Shown in pieces: positions 45,490 through 53,321 of a DNA stretch of 64,000 nucleotides (position 1 is its first letter; every line of letters starts with the position of its first letter). The stretch covers positions 4,599,001 through 4,663,000 of the forward strand of contig NZ_CP144906.1 of assembly GCF_036699995.1 (NCBI RefSeq), in the 5' to 3' direction. The notes below the pieces were generated by a model. It searched no databases and had not been told where the DNA came from. It was given only the letters and a program-made list of their open reading frames with translations. Source of the DNA: Clostridium beijerinckii (GTDB taxonomy: Bacteria; Bacillota; Clostridia; Clostridiales; Clostridiaceae). Made by a program: the position numbers and the translations under genes.

Positions 45490-45829
45490 TATAGATAAAC
45501 CAATTATAAGTTAGATTTTATACTATGAAATATATCCCAACTAGAAATAAGAATTATGCTTTTGTGAAATGTTTCATTAGGAATTTGATGGCTCTGATTC
45601 CTAGATTATAAGTTGTTTCAAGTATGCTAGTTCAAAAAGTGAGAATCTAAATTTTATATTTCGTTCTTCGAACTTTCTCTGTGAGCGCTTGCCTTTGATG
45701 CTAGCATCTTGGGTGCAACTTGTAATCTTGGGATCATCCATCATAATTCCTTAGAAACTTGAACAACAGCATAATCCTTATTTCGGCGAGCTATATGAAT
45801 AAGTTCGGGTCTTAGTTGGTTTATCTATA
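45490..45829 (+). ncRNA. Candidate structured RNA element, copy E (full length, 340 bp)
   Basis: P1 is TATAGATAAACCAA (45490-45503) with TTGGTTTATCTATA (45816-45829). P2 is AATAAGAATTATGCT (45546-45560) with AGCATAATCCTTATT (45768-45782), one mismatch, followed by TCGGCGAG. P3 is TCAAGTATGCTAG (45618-45630) with CTAGCATCTTGG (45701-45712). It ends about 40 bases after the dltC stop, antisense to that operon. Copies C, D and E fill the 898-base gap 44973-45871. Confidence 0.65.
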
Positions 45830-45871
45830 GAACTATACAGCGAGAATTCTCATTACAGAAAACTATAGATT

Positions 45872-46099
45872 TTATCTAGTTTCTAAGAACGCAGCCAACT
45901 TATTAACAGTTGACATATCTTCTCTTTCTAAATCTGTAGGTTGTAATTTGATTCCTAGCTTTTCTTCTATTTGAATTAAAACTTCAATTATTGCTAGGGA
46001 ATCTAATAGCCCAGCTTCAAAAAGATCTAAATCAAAATCTTCTGCTATTTCATCATTTCCTGTAACTTCAGTAAATATTTCTAAAACTTTATCTTTCAT
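45872..46099 (-). CDS. dltC: D-alanyl carrier protein DltC
   Basis: The 75-residue acyl-carrier-type protein carries the phosphopantetheine Ser34 in AGLLDSLAIIEV. It receives D-Ala from DltA and passes it to DltB for transfer across the membrane to teichoic acids. Length and sequence (KLGIKLQPTDLEREDMSTVN) fit DltC. It is the last gene of the dlt operon, 55 bases after dltB. Confidence 0.95.
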   Translation of the reverse strand: MKDKVLEIFTEVTGNDEIAEDFDLDLFEAGLLDSLAIIEVLIQIEEKLGIKLQPTDLEREDMSTVNKLAAFLETR

Positions 46100-46154
46100 A
46101 ATAATATACTCCTTCTTATAGTACTAATTTTTTTATTTCTTAGCTTGTCTATTT

Positions 46155-47309
46155 CTATTTGAATAAATATCCTGAAAATATCAGCATACCAAAACATACT
46201 ATATGAAATGTTACTAATACCTGAGCATAATTGAACCATTTCTCTTTTTTATGTTTCTTATAAAAGCCTGATTTTCTCTGATAGATATCAGTTAAAACTA
46301 ATGCAATTCCTTGATATAATCCATAAATTATATAGTATGCAGTTAGTCCATGCCATAGTCCCATTATAAACATAGTAATAATTTGAGCCACATGAGACGC
46401 AACAAACCTATTCTTAAATCTCTTTTTCCTCATAGAATTTAACACAAATCTTGAGAAAATGTAATCTCCAAACCATCTTGATAAAGATATATGCCATCTT
46501 GTCCAAAATTCTTTCATATCCTTACTTAAGAAAGGTTTATTAAAGTTATCTGGTGTTTTGATTCCAAAGATATAGCTTGATCCAACTGCAAATAAGCTGT
46601 ATCCTGCAAAATCAAAAAATAAATACATCGTGTAAGCATACATATAATTTACACTATTTAATATTGTAATACCTGAAGGTATTTTTAACAACCAATATGT
46701 ATCAATTAAATATGCTAGTATAAATTTATAAGCAATTGCAATAAATATCTTTTTCAGACCTGGAATTAAATATTCTTCTAAATATATATTCTTTTCCACT
46801 TTTTTATTTAAATCATCCTCAAATCTTTTCCATCTGTCTATAGGTCCAGAACTTAGGGTCGGAAAAAATGTTATAAAATGAATAAATGTCATAAAATTTA
46901 TTTGAGTTATTCTACCATCATAAATTTCTATTACTACTTGTATCGCCTTAAAATTTAGATATGATAAACCAATAAACCCAATGTATGAAGCATAATGTGT
47001 AACCCCTGCTACTTTAGTTAATATAAGCGGAATCATTGATGCAAATAAGAATAACCAATATAAATATTTGTTATCTGTTTTCTTTCTAACAAACAAATAT
47101 AAGTATATAACAAAAATTTCGCCAACTAAAAACATTGAAAATAAAGCTAATCCTAAACTTTTTCCCATGATCAAATATATCATTACAGCCGAAGCAATTA
47201 TTCCATAATATTTTGATTTAATCCCATTTAGCCCTAAAACTATGGCAGGAATAAATGTTAATAGCAAGATATATAAGTAAAAGTAATCTCCGTATTGTGT
47301 CAACTTCAT
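46155..47309 (-). CDS. dltB: D-alanyl transfer protein DltB (MBOAT family)
   Basis: The 384-residue polytopic protein is a membrane-bound O-acyltransferase. Key motifs are FFPTLSSGPIDRW, KEFWTRWHISLSRWFGDYIF and the catalytic-tunnel His in MGLWHGLTAYY. It moves D-Ala from DltC through the membrane. The start codon overlaps the dltA stop by one base (TAATG), so the pair is translationally coupled. Confidence 0.95.
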   Translation of the reverse strand: MKLTQYGDYFYLYILLLTFIPAIVLGLNGIKSKYYGIIASAVMIYLIMGKSLGLALFSMFLVGEIFVIYLYLFVRKKTDNKYLYWLFLFASMIPLILTKVAGVTHYASYIGFIGLSYLNFKAIQVVIEIYDGRITQINFMTFIHFITFFPTLSSGPIDRWKRFEDDLNKKVEKNIYLEEYLIPGLKKIFIAIAYKFILAYLIDTYWLLKIPSGITILNSVNYMYAYTMYLFFDFAGYSLFAVGSSYIFGIKTPDNFNKPFLSKDMKEFWTRWHISLSRWFGDYIFSRFVLNSMRKKRFKNRFVASHVAQIITMFIMGLWHGLTAYYIIYGLYQGIALVLTDIYQRKSGFYKKHKKEKWFNYAQVLVTFHIVCFGMLIFSGYLFK

Positions 47310-48823
47310 TATACTTCCTCCAATAGTTTTTTCCTATCAATCTTTCCATTTACATTAGTCGGAAATTGCTTAACAATTTTTATATTTCTAGGTACCATAT
47401 ATGAAGGAATCAAATTTGCCAACTCTTTTTTTATCATTATTCCATTTTTTAATCCACTTAAGCCATTGTCTTCTTTTAACTCAATAAACGCAGTTAAATA
47501 TGCAATTTTTCCATCTTTCTCTATCGGAACAACAGCTGCATTTTTTATATTACTAACTTTAACTAAGTTATTTTCTATATCTTCTATTTCTATTCTAAAA
47601 CCATTAAGCTTTATTTGGAAATCCTTTCTTCCGCAATAATATAGATTTCCATTTACATAATAGCCTAAATCTCCTGTTCTATATGCTCTACATTTAGATC
47701 CATTATAATCATCATAGAAAAATGCTTTTGCAGTAACTTGTTCATTATTAAAGTATCCTTTGCTTACACTAGGACCTACAATTACTATTTCTCCTTTTTC
47801 TCCATCACCTAACACTTTGCCTTCATCATCAACAATCTTTACAACTGATGTTTTCATTGGATATCCAATAGGCAAGCTTCCTTCTTCCAACAATAATTCT
47901 TTGCTCATATCATTAGCTGAAACTGCTACAGTTGCCTCTGTTGGACCATATCCATTTACCACTCTTGTTCCTGGGAATCTATTTATAAGTTCCTCGCATA
48001 ATGGTTTTGGTAATACCTCCCCTACAAAGATCATTGCTTTTAAATTCTGAAGCATTGTAGAATTAAAGTCTTTTTCTGCAACACACATTCCTGCAAACGA
48101 AGGAGTTGATACCCATATATTAATATCAGATTGTCTCATGTCATCAAACATATTCTTTAAGTTTGAAAGTGTTTCTTTTGAAAATCCATGTAATGTTTTC
48201 CCATAACATAACCCTGGGTAAATTGATGTTACAGATAAATCAAAAGAATATGCAGCCTGATTCATGAATACTTCTTCTTTTTCATCTAAATTTAAATATT
48301 CTGCAATCCACTCAACAAAATTATCTAAATTGTTACTGCTTATTTGAACACCTTTTGGCTTTCCAGTGCTTCCAGAAGTGAATAATATGTATGCATTTTC
48401 ATCTTCTTTTACCCAATTTTCTTTTTCTACTTTAACATCTTTATATTCTTTTACTATTTCTTCAATATCTTTATCTTTTAGGATCCTTATACTTTCAAAA
48501 TTGCTTTCTTTGCTAAAATCAATAAGAACCTTTGGATGAACCTCACTGATAATTGCCTCCACTCTCTCTTTGGGATAACTAATATCTATTGGTATATAAG
48601 CTCTTCCTGACTTTAAAGCAGCCATCATAACTGCCATCATTAAATTTTCCTTATTACCATATATAATAATAGGCGTTCTATCGTCTTTAAATTCCCTTAA
48701 TAAAAAAGCTGCTATGCATTCTGATATTGTATCTAATTCTGCATATGTCATAACATTTCCATCACATTTTAATGCGATTCTATTACTATTTGAGTATTTT
48801 TTTATGCCTTCTAAAATCTTCAT
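47309..48823 (-). CDS. dltA: D-alanine--D-alanyl carrier protein ligase DltA
   Basis: The 504-residue adenylating enzyme activates D-Ala with ATP and loads DltC. Motifs are YILFTSGSTGKPKGVQIS (phosphate loop), VNGYGPTEATVAVS, YRTGDLGYYVNGNLYYCGR, and the catalytic Lys in NVNGKIDRKKL. AGGGAG ahead of the ATG overlaps the end of dltX. The whole set is intact and ordered dltD-dltX-dltA-dltB-dltC. Confidence 0.96.
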   Translation of the reverse strand: MKILEGIKKYSNSNRIALKCDGNVMTYAELDTISECIAAFLLREFKDDRTPIIIYGNKENLMMAVMMAALKSGRAYIPIDISYPKERVEAIISEVHPKVLIDFSKESNFESIRILKDKDIEEIVKEYKDVKVEKENWVKEDENAYILFTSGSTGKPKGVQISSNNLDNFVEWIAEYLNLDEKEEVFMNQAAYSFDLSVTSIYPGLCYGKTLHGFSKETLSNLKNMFDDMRQSDINIWVSTPSFAGMCVAEKDFNSTMLQNLKAMIFVGEVLPKPLCEELINRFPGTRVVNGYGPTEATVAVSANDMSKELLLEEGSLPIGYPMKTSVVKIVDDEGKVLGDGEKGEIVIVGPSVSKGYFNNEQVTAKAFFYDDYNGSKCRAYRTGDLGYYVNGNLYYCGRKDFQIKLNGFRIEIEDIENNLVKVSNIKNAAVVPIEKDGKIAYLTAFIELKEDNGLSGLKNGIMIKKELANLIPSYMVPRNIKIVKQFPTNVNGKIDRKKLLEEV

Positions 48824-48837
48824 TATTTATATCTCCC

Positions 48838-48978
48838 TTAAAATTGATTATATACAAATGGTATTTCAGCAAATGGTTCAAATGTTAATACTAGAATTGC
48901 TAAAATAACTACAATCGAACTTACTAATGCAAATCCTAAAGCTCTATTTTTCTTTATTTCGTTTATAAAGTTGCTCAT
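48838..48978 (-). CDS. dltX: DltX small membrane protein of the D-alanylation system
   Basis: This 46-codon gene reads MSNFINEIKKNRALGFALVS, then a membrane helix VVILAILVLT, and ends EIPFVYNQF. The single helix and the C-terminal FxYNxF motif are the marks of DltX, which works with DltB and DltD in D-alanine transfer. It starts within the 3' end of dltD (35-base overlap) and its stop lies just before the dltA ribosome site. Being under 60 codons, it is easily missed by gene callers. Confidence 0.93.
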   Translation of the reverse strand: MSNFINEIKKNRALGFALVSSIVVILAILVLTFEPFAEIPFVYNQF

Positions 48979-50128
48979 CAATTTCAAGCCATCCTTTCCA
49001 TCCTAGATGCATTACATCACACATAAAATAAGGCGTATATTCTTGATCTTTTAAGTTCAAAACATCAAATCCTCTTTCTTTAGCCATTTCTTCCACTTTA
49101 TCGAAAAACTCATCTCTACTTTGCTTAGTCATTCCAGTGTAATCATACCATCTTCCATTAGTTGGTGCTAAAATTATGTATGGCTTTATACCTAGATCAA
49201 CACAAGTGTCCAAATATAATTCATAGTCATCAAATTCTTTTGAATTCATTAAATCAACATTTTTATTTATATCTTTTTGAGATTGTAAATTATTTTTTAA
49301 ATTCTTGTCATAGTATGTGTCATATACGTAGAACTCATTATTAGTTACTTGTTTCTTTGCTTCTTCCTCGGCCTTCTTATGCTCTTCATTCCAATCAACT
49401 GTTCTTAGCTGTTTTTCTGATTTTTCAGGTAGTTTCTTTAACCTTCTATATAATAGACCTTTGTCTTTAAGTTCAACAATATTTTCCCTTGCAACAAAAT
49501 ATGGCTTAAATATAACACTTGATATTTTAGATATTAAATTATCGTTTATATAAAGTTTTGCATAAAGCTTTTCTGGTATATATTGTGAGCTTCCTGATAA
49601 CAACTTGTCCACTCTAGCTGCATATGTTTTTTTATGTTCTTCACTTATTTCTTTATTTGATAAAAATTTATAAAATTGCACTGGTGCAAAATTAGCTTGA
49701 AAGTCTGTCCCGTCAACACCATGGTCACTCATAAACCACTGAAGTGAAATTATAAATGCAACATTTGGTTTACTCTGGGTATTCTGGCTTCCTAAATTAG
49801 ATATCTGAGTCAAGTTCTGACAATATGCTCTACCATTAGTTACGATTGTATCCATTCCTTCTACAGGAAAAAAAGTTGTAGCTAATTGTGAGACTGGTGC
49901 CCCTAACTCTGATGACCCCTCTAATATTTGATAATTATTATTTGTAACAAATTCATTATATACGAGTCCTCTATCCTTATAGCTGCTCCCATACTCTATA
50001 TTTATTTCAGTTAAATCCTTGCTTTTTAACATAGCGCCTATTTCTTTATCCAAAAAAATATTAAGTAACATAACGGTTACTACAGCTGTAATAATAGGGA
50101 ATAACATATATATAAGCTTTTTTTTCAT
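48944..50128 (-). CDS. dltD: D-alanyl-lipoteichoic acid transfer protein DltD
   Basis: The 394-residue protein has an N-terminal membrane anchor (LIYMLFPIITAVVTVML) and an extracellular SGNH-like hydrolase domain with GSSELG (residues 71-76) holding the likely nucleophile and the late MHLGWKGWLEID motif with Asp/His. DltD completes D-Ala transfer to lipoteichoic acid outside the cell. In this window it is the first gene of the operon, the order seen in many clostridia; in Bacillus it is near the end. A promoter lies at 50172-50200. Confidence 0.93.
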   Translation of the reverse strand: MKKKLIYMLFPIITAVVTVMLLNIFLDKEIGAMLKSKDLTEINIEYGSSYKDRGLVYNEFVTNNNYQILEGSSELGAPVSQLATTFFPVEGMDTIVTNGRAYCQNLTQISNLGSQNTQSKPNVAFIISLQWFMSDHGVDGTDFQANFAPVQFYKFLSNKEISEEHKKTYAARVDKLLSGSSQYIPEKLYAKLYINDNLISKISSVIFKPYFVARENIVELKDKGLLYRRLKKLPEKSEKQLRTVDWNEEHKKAEEEAKKQVTNNEFYVYDTYYDKNLKNNLQSQKDINKNVDLMNSKEFDDYELYLDTCVDLGIKPYIILAPTNGRWYDYTGMTKQSRDEFFDKVEEMAKERGFDVLNLKDQEYTPYFMCDVMHLGWKGWLEIDEQLYKRNKEK

Positions 50129-50171
50129 TTGTCCCTCCTATTTCTTGTTTTTCTACTACGATTTCCATTTA

Positions 50172-50200
50172 ATTCTATACTAATTTAAGACATATTTCAA
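50172..50200 (-). promoter_or_regulatory. Sigma-A promoter of the dlt operon
   Basis: On the minus strand TTGAAA (50195-50200) and TAGAAT (50172-50177) are 17 bases apart, about 45 bases upstream of the dltD ATG, which has TAGGAGGG in front. Confidence 0.6.
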
Positions 50201-50352
50201 TCCAAAAGTCCCTTCTATCATAGCATATAAAATCAACCGATGAAGATATATGTCCTCAGTCAACGATGACTCTCTATGACAAATTTTTATAGCATTGTAG
50301 TATAAAATAGTTATAGTATTGGATATTAATCATAATATAAAAATATATTCTA

Positions 50353-50382
50353 TTGCAAATTATTTGCATTTAAGTGTATAAT
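50353..50382 (+). promoter_or_regulatory. Promoter with a 7-1-7 palindromic operator (Zur/Fur-like) for the metal ABC genes
   Basis: TTGCAA (50353-50358) and TATAAT (50377-50382) are 18 bases apart. The perfect palindrome TGCAAAT-T-ATTTGCA (50354-50368) covers the -35 region. Fur-family regulators such as Zur use 7-1-7 palindromes of this size (known Zur boxes are TCGTAAT-N-ATTACGA), and the genes behind it encode a zinc/manganese-type transporter, so metal repression is likely. Which metal is inference. Confidence 0.65.
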
Positions 50383-50409
50383 ATAATAATGCTTTAAGGA
50401 GTTGATAAT

Positions 50410-51081
50410 TTGATTACTATAAAAAATCTATCGTTTTCTTATACAAAAGGAACAGATTTATTAAAAAATATTAATCTTAATATACCTACAGGAACTTATC
50501 TATCTATACTTGGTGAAAATGGAAGTTGTAAAAGTACACTAGTAAAACTTATATTAGGTCTTTTAAAACCTGATAGTGGTTGCATAAGTTTAGATTCTAA
50601 TAAAGTTTCATACGTTTCACAAAGACTGGATAATTTCAATGCAGAATTTCCAATAACAGTTAAGGAAGTTCTATCGTGTCATGCTAAAACAGTAGGTATT
50701 AAGAATTCAAAGTGCATTCAAAGTTCTCTAAAAAATGTAAACATGAGTGAATTTAGCAATAAGTTGATAGGAAACCTTTCAGGTGGACAACAGCAAAGAA
50801 TCTTTATTGCTAGAGCGTTAATAGGTGATCCCGATCTAATAATATTAGATGAGCCATCAACTGGAATAGATGAAAAGAGCCAAAATGAAATATATCCTCT
50901 ACTCCAAAGTTTAAATAAGGATTTAGGAAAAACTATTATCTCTGTTGAACACAACACTAAGGTTGCATTAAAGTATTCAACACACATTTTAAAATTAGAG
51001 AATTGTGCTATGAAATTATATACAAAGGATGATTTTAAAAGATATCTAGAATCTGAAGATTCATTTTACAACATAATTTAA
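50410..51081 (+). CDS. Metal (zinc/manganese type) ABC transporter ATP-binding protein
   Basis: The 223-residue ATPase belongs to the ZnuC/MntB/AdcC group. It has the signature LSGGQQQRIFIARAL, Walker B DLIILDEPSTGID, and the switch His in ISVEHNTK. The P-loop reads GENGSCKST: the glycine just before the lysine is cysteine. An alanine at this place is known in some zinc-group ATPases, so this may be tolerated. The start is TTG with AAGGAG eight bases ahead. It pairs with the permease 33 bases downstream. No substrate-binding lipoprotein gene is present in the window. Confidence 0.9.
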   Translation: MITIKNLSFSYTKGTDLLKNINLNIPTGTYLSILGENGSCKSTLVKLILGLLKPDSGCISLDSNKVSYVSQRLDNFNAEFPITVKEVLSCHAKTVGIKNSKCIQSSLKNVNMSEFSNKLIGNLSGGQQQRIFIARALIGDPDLIILDEPSTGIDEKSQNEIYPLLQSLNKDLGKTIISVEHNTKVALKYSTHILKLENCAMKLYTKDDFKRYLESEDSFYNII

Positions 51082-51114
51082 GTGGTTAAACTATATTTAG
51101 GAAGGTAATAATTT

Positions 51115-51915
51115 ATGTTTCAATTAGGTTTTATGCAGAATGCATTTATTGCTGGCTTTATTGTTTCTATACTGTGTCCCTTTATAGGACTTTTTATTGT
51201 TCTTAGACGTTATTCAATGATTGGTGATACATTGTCCCATTCATCTTTTGCTGGAGTCGCAATAGGTCTTCTTTTAGGAGTTGACCCACTCTTAACTGCA
51301 TTTTCATTTACTAGCATTTGTGCTCTTGTAATAGAATTTCTAAGAACGTATTATAAAAAATACGCAGAACTTGTCATGTCAATTGTTCTGACATTGAGTT
51401 TAGGAATAGCTATTATTTTAATAAGTAGTGGTAAAGCTTCAGCTAAAGTAGATTCGTTTTTATTTGGAAGTATTTTAACTGTAACAGACTCTGACATATT
51501 CTTAATCGCTATCGTTGGAGGAATATGCCTTATATGTCTTCTATTTCTATACAACAAATTAATATATGTAACTTTTGATGAAAATGGAGCAAAAACAGCT
51601 GGAATAAACGTTAAGCTTGTTAATTATATTTTTACTTTGCTTGTTGGTGCAACAATTTCTCTTTCTATAAGAGTTATGGGTATCCTTGTTGTTTCATCAA
51701 TCATAGTAGTTCCGGTTGCAACAGCCATGCAATTAAAAAAAGGGTTCACTAAAACCCTAATTTTTGCTATTATTTTTGGTTTTGTAGATGTTATGATAGG
51801 ACTTATATCTTCTTATTATATAAATAGTGCACCTGGTGGTACTATTGCCTTAATATCGGTTATAGTTCTTCTATTAACACTAATATTTAAAAGATTTTTT
51901 AATTATGAAGATTAG
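51115..51915 (+). CDS. Metal (zinc/manganese type) ABC transporter permease
   Basis: The 266-residue permease of the ZnuB/MntC family has seven to nine membrane helices. It contains the conserved LRRYSMIGDTLSHSSFAGVA segment, where the pattern GDxxxHxxxxG is typical of the family, and SIRVMGILVVSSIIVVPVATA. It forms the channel for the ATPase encoded upstream. Metal specificity cannot be read from sequence. The gene ends 16 bases before the convergent transaminase gene, with a shared hairpin between them. Confidence 0.9.
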   Translation: MFQLGFMQNAFIAGFIVSILCPFIGLFIVLRRYSMIGDTLSHSSFAGVAIGLLLGVDPLLTAFSFTSICALVIEFLRTYYKKYAELVMSIVLTLSLGIAIILISSGKASAKVDSFLFGSILTVTDSDIFLIAIVGGICLICLLFLYNKLIYVTFDENGAKTAGINVKLVNYIFTLLVGATISLSIRVMGILVVSSIIVVPVATAMQLKKGFTKTLIFAIIFGFVDVMIGLISSYYINSAPGGTIALISVIVLLLTLIFKRFFNYED

Positions 51916-51920
51916 GCTAA

Positions 51921-51947
51921 TACAGGTATTATTATATAATACCTGTA
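51921..51947. terminator. Shared hairpin between the convergent permease and transaminase genes
   Basis: TACAGGTATTAT and ATAATACCTGTA form a perfect 12-bp stem with a three-base loop, overlapping the transaminase 3' end. T-runs are weak on both sides, so termination is likely but not certain. Confidence 0.55.
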
Positions 51948-53056
51948 AAATACTCTTCTAATATTTTTACAAATCTCCTCATATCATCTGGATATATATC
52001 ACCTATATTAGCTATTCTAAATGTGTTTTCTAAAGATATCTTTCCTGGATATATAGTAAATCCCCTATTATATAAGTAATCATGTAATCTATCGAATTTA
52101 TAATTTTTTATCTGTGGCTCAATTACTGAAGTCAAAAGCATTGATGATATGTTTTTATCTATTAGTCTATTTAAATTAAGTCTATCTAGTCCATCCCATA
52201 AAATTTTACAACACTCTTTATATCTCTTATATCTCTTCTCTATTGTCTCGTTCTTAGCCTCTATTATTGCCTGCTTTAATGCATAAAGTATTTGAACTGG
52301 CGGCGTAAATCTCATTTGATAATTATCTTTAAAATATGAATATTGTTTGTATATATTAAGGTAGAGATTTCTAGGTTTTATACTTTGAGTTTTATTCAAA
52401 GCCTTCTTATCTGCTACTACAAAGCTTATTCCTGCCATACCTTGTATGCATTTATTTGAACTCGATGCTAAATATCTTATATTCATCTCATCCATATCTA
52501 TAGGAATTCCTGCAAATGAACTCATTGCATCTACTATCATCTCAATACTATATTTCTTACAAATTTCACCTAATAATTCTATGTCATTTAATATCCCTGT
52601 TGTAGTCTCATGATGGACTACCGCTAAATGACTTATAACTCCACAATTATTTATTTTATTTTCTTCATTATTCTTTTTAATTACTTCTTCCAACTCTTTT
52701 AAGTTTATTGTTTCTATTTGAGAACTTTTAAATTCTATATAATTCAAATTATATATTTCTGCAATTTCACACATTCTCTTGCCATAAGCCCCATTATTAA
52801 TTATCAATATGGTTTTATTATCAACTACCGAACTTAAAATCGCCTCAACTGCTGCAGTTCCCGATCCTCCAAATAATATAGTTGTATACTTTTCATTTGA
52901 ACCTACAAATTCAGTAAGTTCTCTTGATATAAACTCCATAATGCTCCCAAATTCTTTTTCTCTTGGGCAAATATCTGGTACAATCTGAGCGAATTTTACT
53001 GTATCCGATGTGGTAGCTGGTCCTGGATTTAATAATATATTTCTTCTGATTTCCAA
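51932..53056 (-). CDS. 2-aminoethylphosphonate--pyruvate transaminase (AepZ/PhnW type)
   Basis: A 374-residue class V aminotransferase. Motifs are NILLNPGPATTSDTVKFA, the GGSGTAAVEA phosphate loop, Asp176 in VDAMSSFAGIP, and the PLP Lys202 in SSSNKCIQGMAG. The enzyme interconverts phosphonoacetaldehyde and 2-aminoethylphosphonate (AEP). Next to PEP mutase and phosphonopyruvate decarboxylase it should run in the biosynthetic direction, so AepZ would be the apt name. The start is TTG with AGGAGG eight bases ahead. It is separated from aepY by a TTGCAA-type repeat. Confidence 0.88.
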   Translation of the reverse strand: MEIRRNILLNPGPATTSDTVKFAQIVPDICPREKEFGSIMEFISRELTEFVGSNEKYTTILFGGSGTAAVEAILSSVVDNKTILIINNGAYGKRMCEIAEIYNLNYIEFKSSQIETINLKELEEVIKKNNEENKINNCGVISHLAVVHHETTTGILNDIELLGEICKKYSIEMIVDAMSSFAGIPIDMDEMNIRYLASSSNKCIQGMAGISFVVADKKALNKTQSIKPRNLYLNIYKQYSYFKDNYQMRFTPPVQILYALKQAIIEAKNETIEKRYKRYKECCKILWDGLDRLNLNRLIDKNISSMLLTSVIEPQIKNYKFDRLHDYLYNRGFTIYPGKISLENTFRIANIGDIYPDDMRRFVKILEEYFTGII

Positions 53057-53221
53057 ATTAATTTCCTCCTATACCGTATTATCAAAAAAAACAACAACTC
53101 AGCATGCCTGTCTATTTTTTTTATACATAAATTCTAAATAATATAATTCATTCAAAGTATCCTGCTTGCATTGTATAATTATTTAAAACAGGCTTCAATG
53201 AACTGAAATTTTTATAACATG

Positions 53222-53320
53222 TGTATGTTGCAATTCACAATGCACGTTTCATAATTCACAATTCTAAAATTCTTGAAATATTTTAGAATTGTGATGAAGA
53301 ATTATTTTTGCTACATTTAT
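53222..53320. repeat. TTGCAA-ended palindromic repeat, copy 4
   Basis: The ends are TGTATGTTGCAATTCACAAT and TTTTTGCTACATTTAT; the interior TTTTAGAATTGTGATGAAGA is nearly identical to copy 3. It stops right at the aepY stop codon, so it inserted or expanded between aepY and the transaminase gene. Confidence 0.7.
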
Positions 53321-53321
53321 A

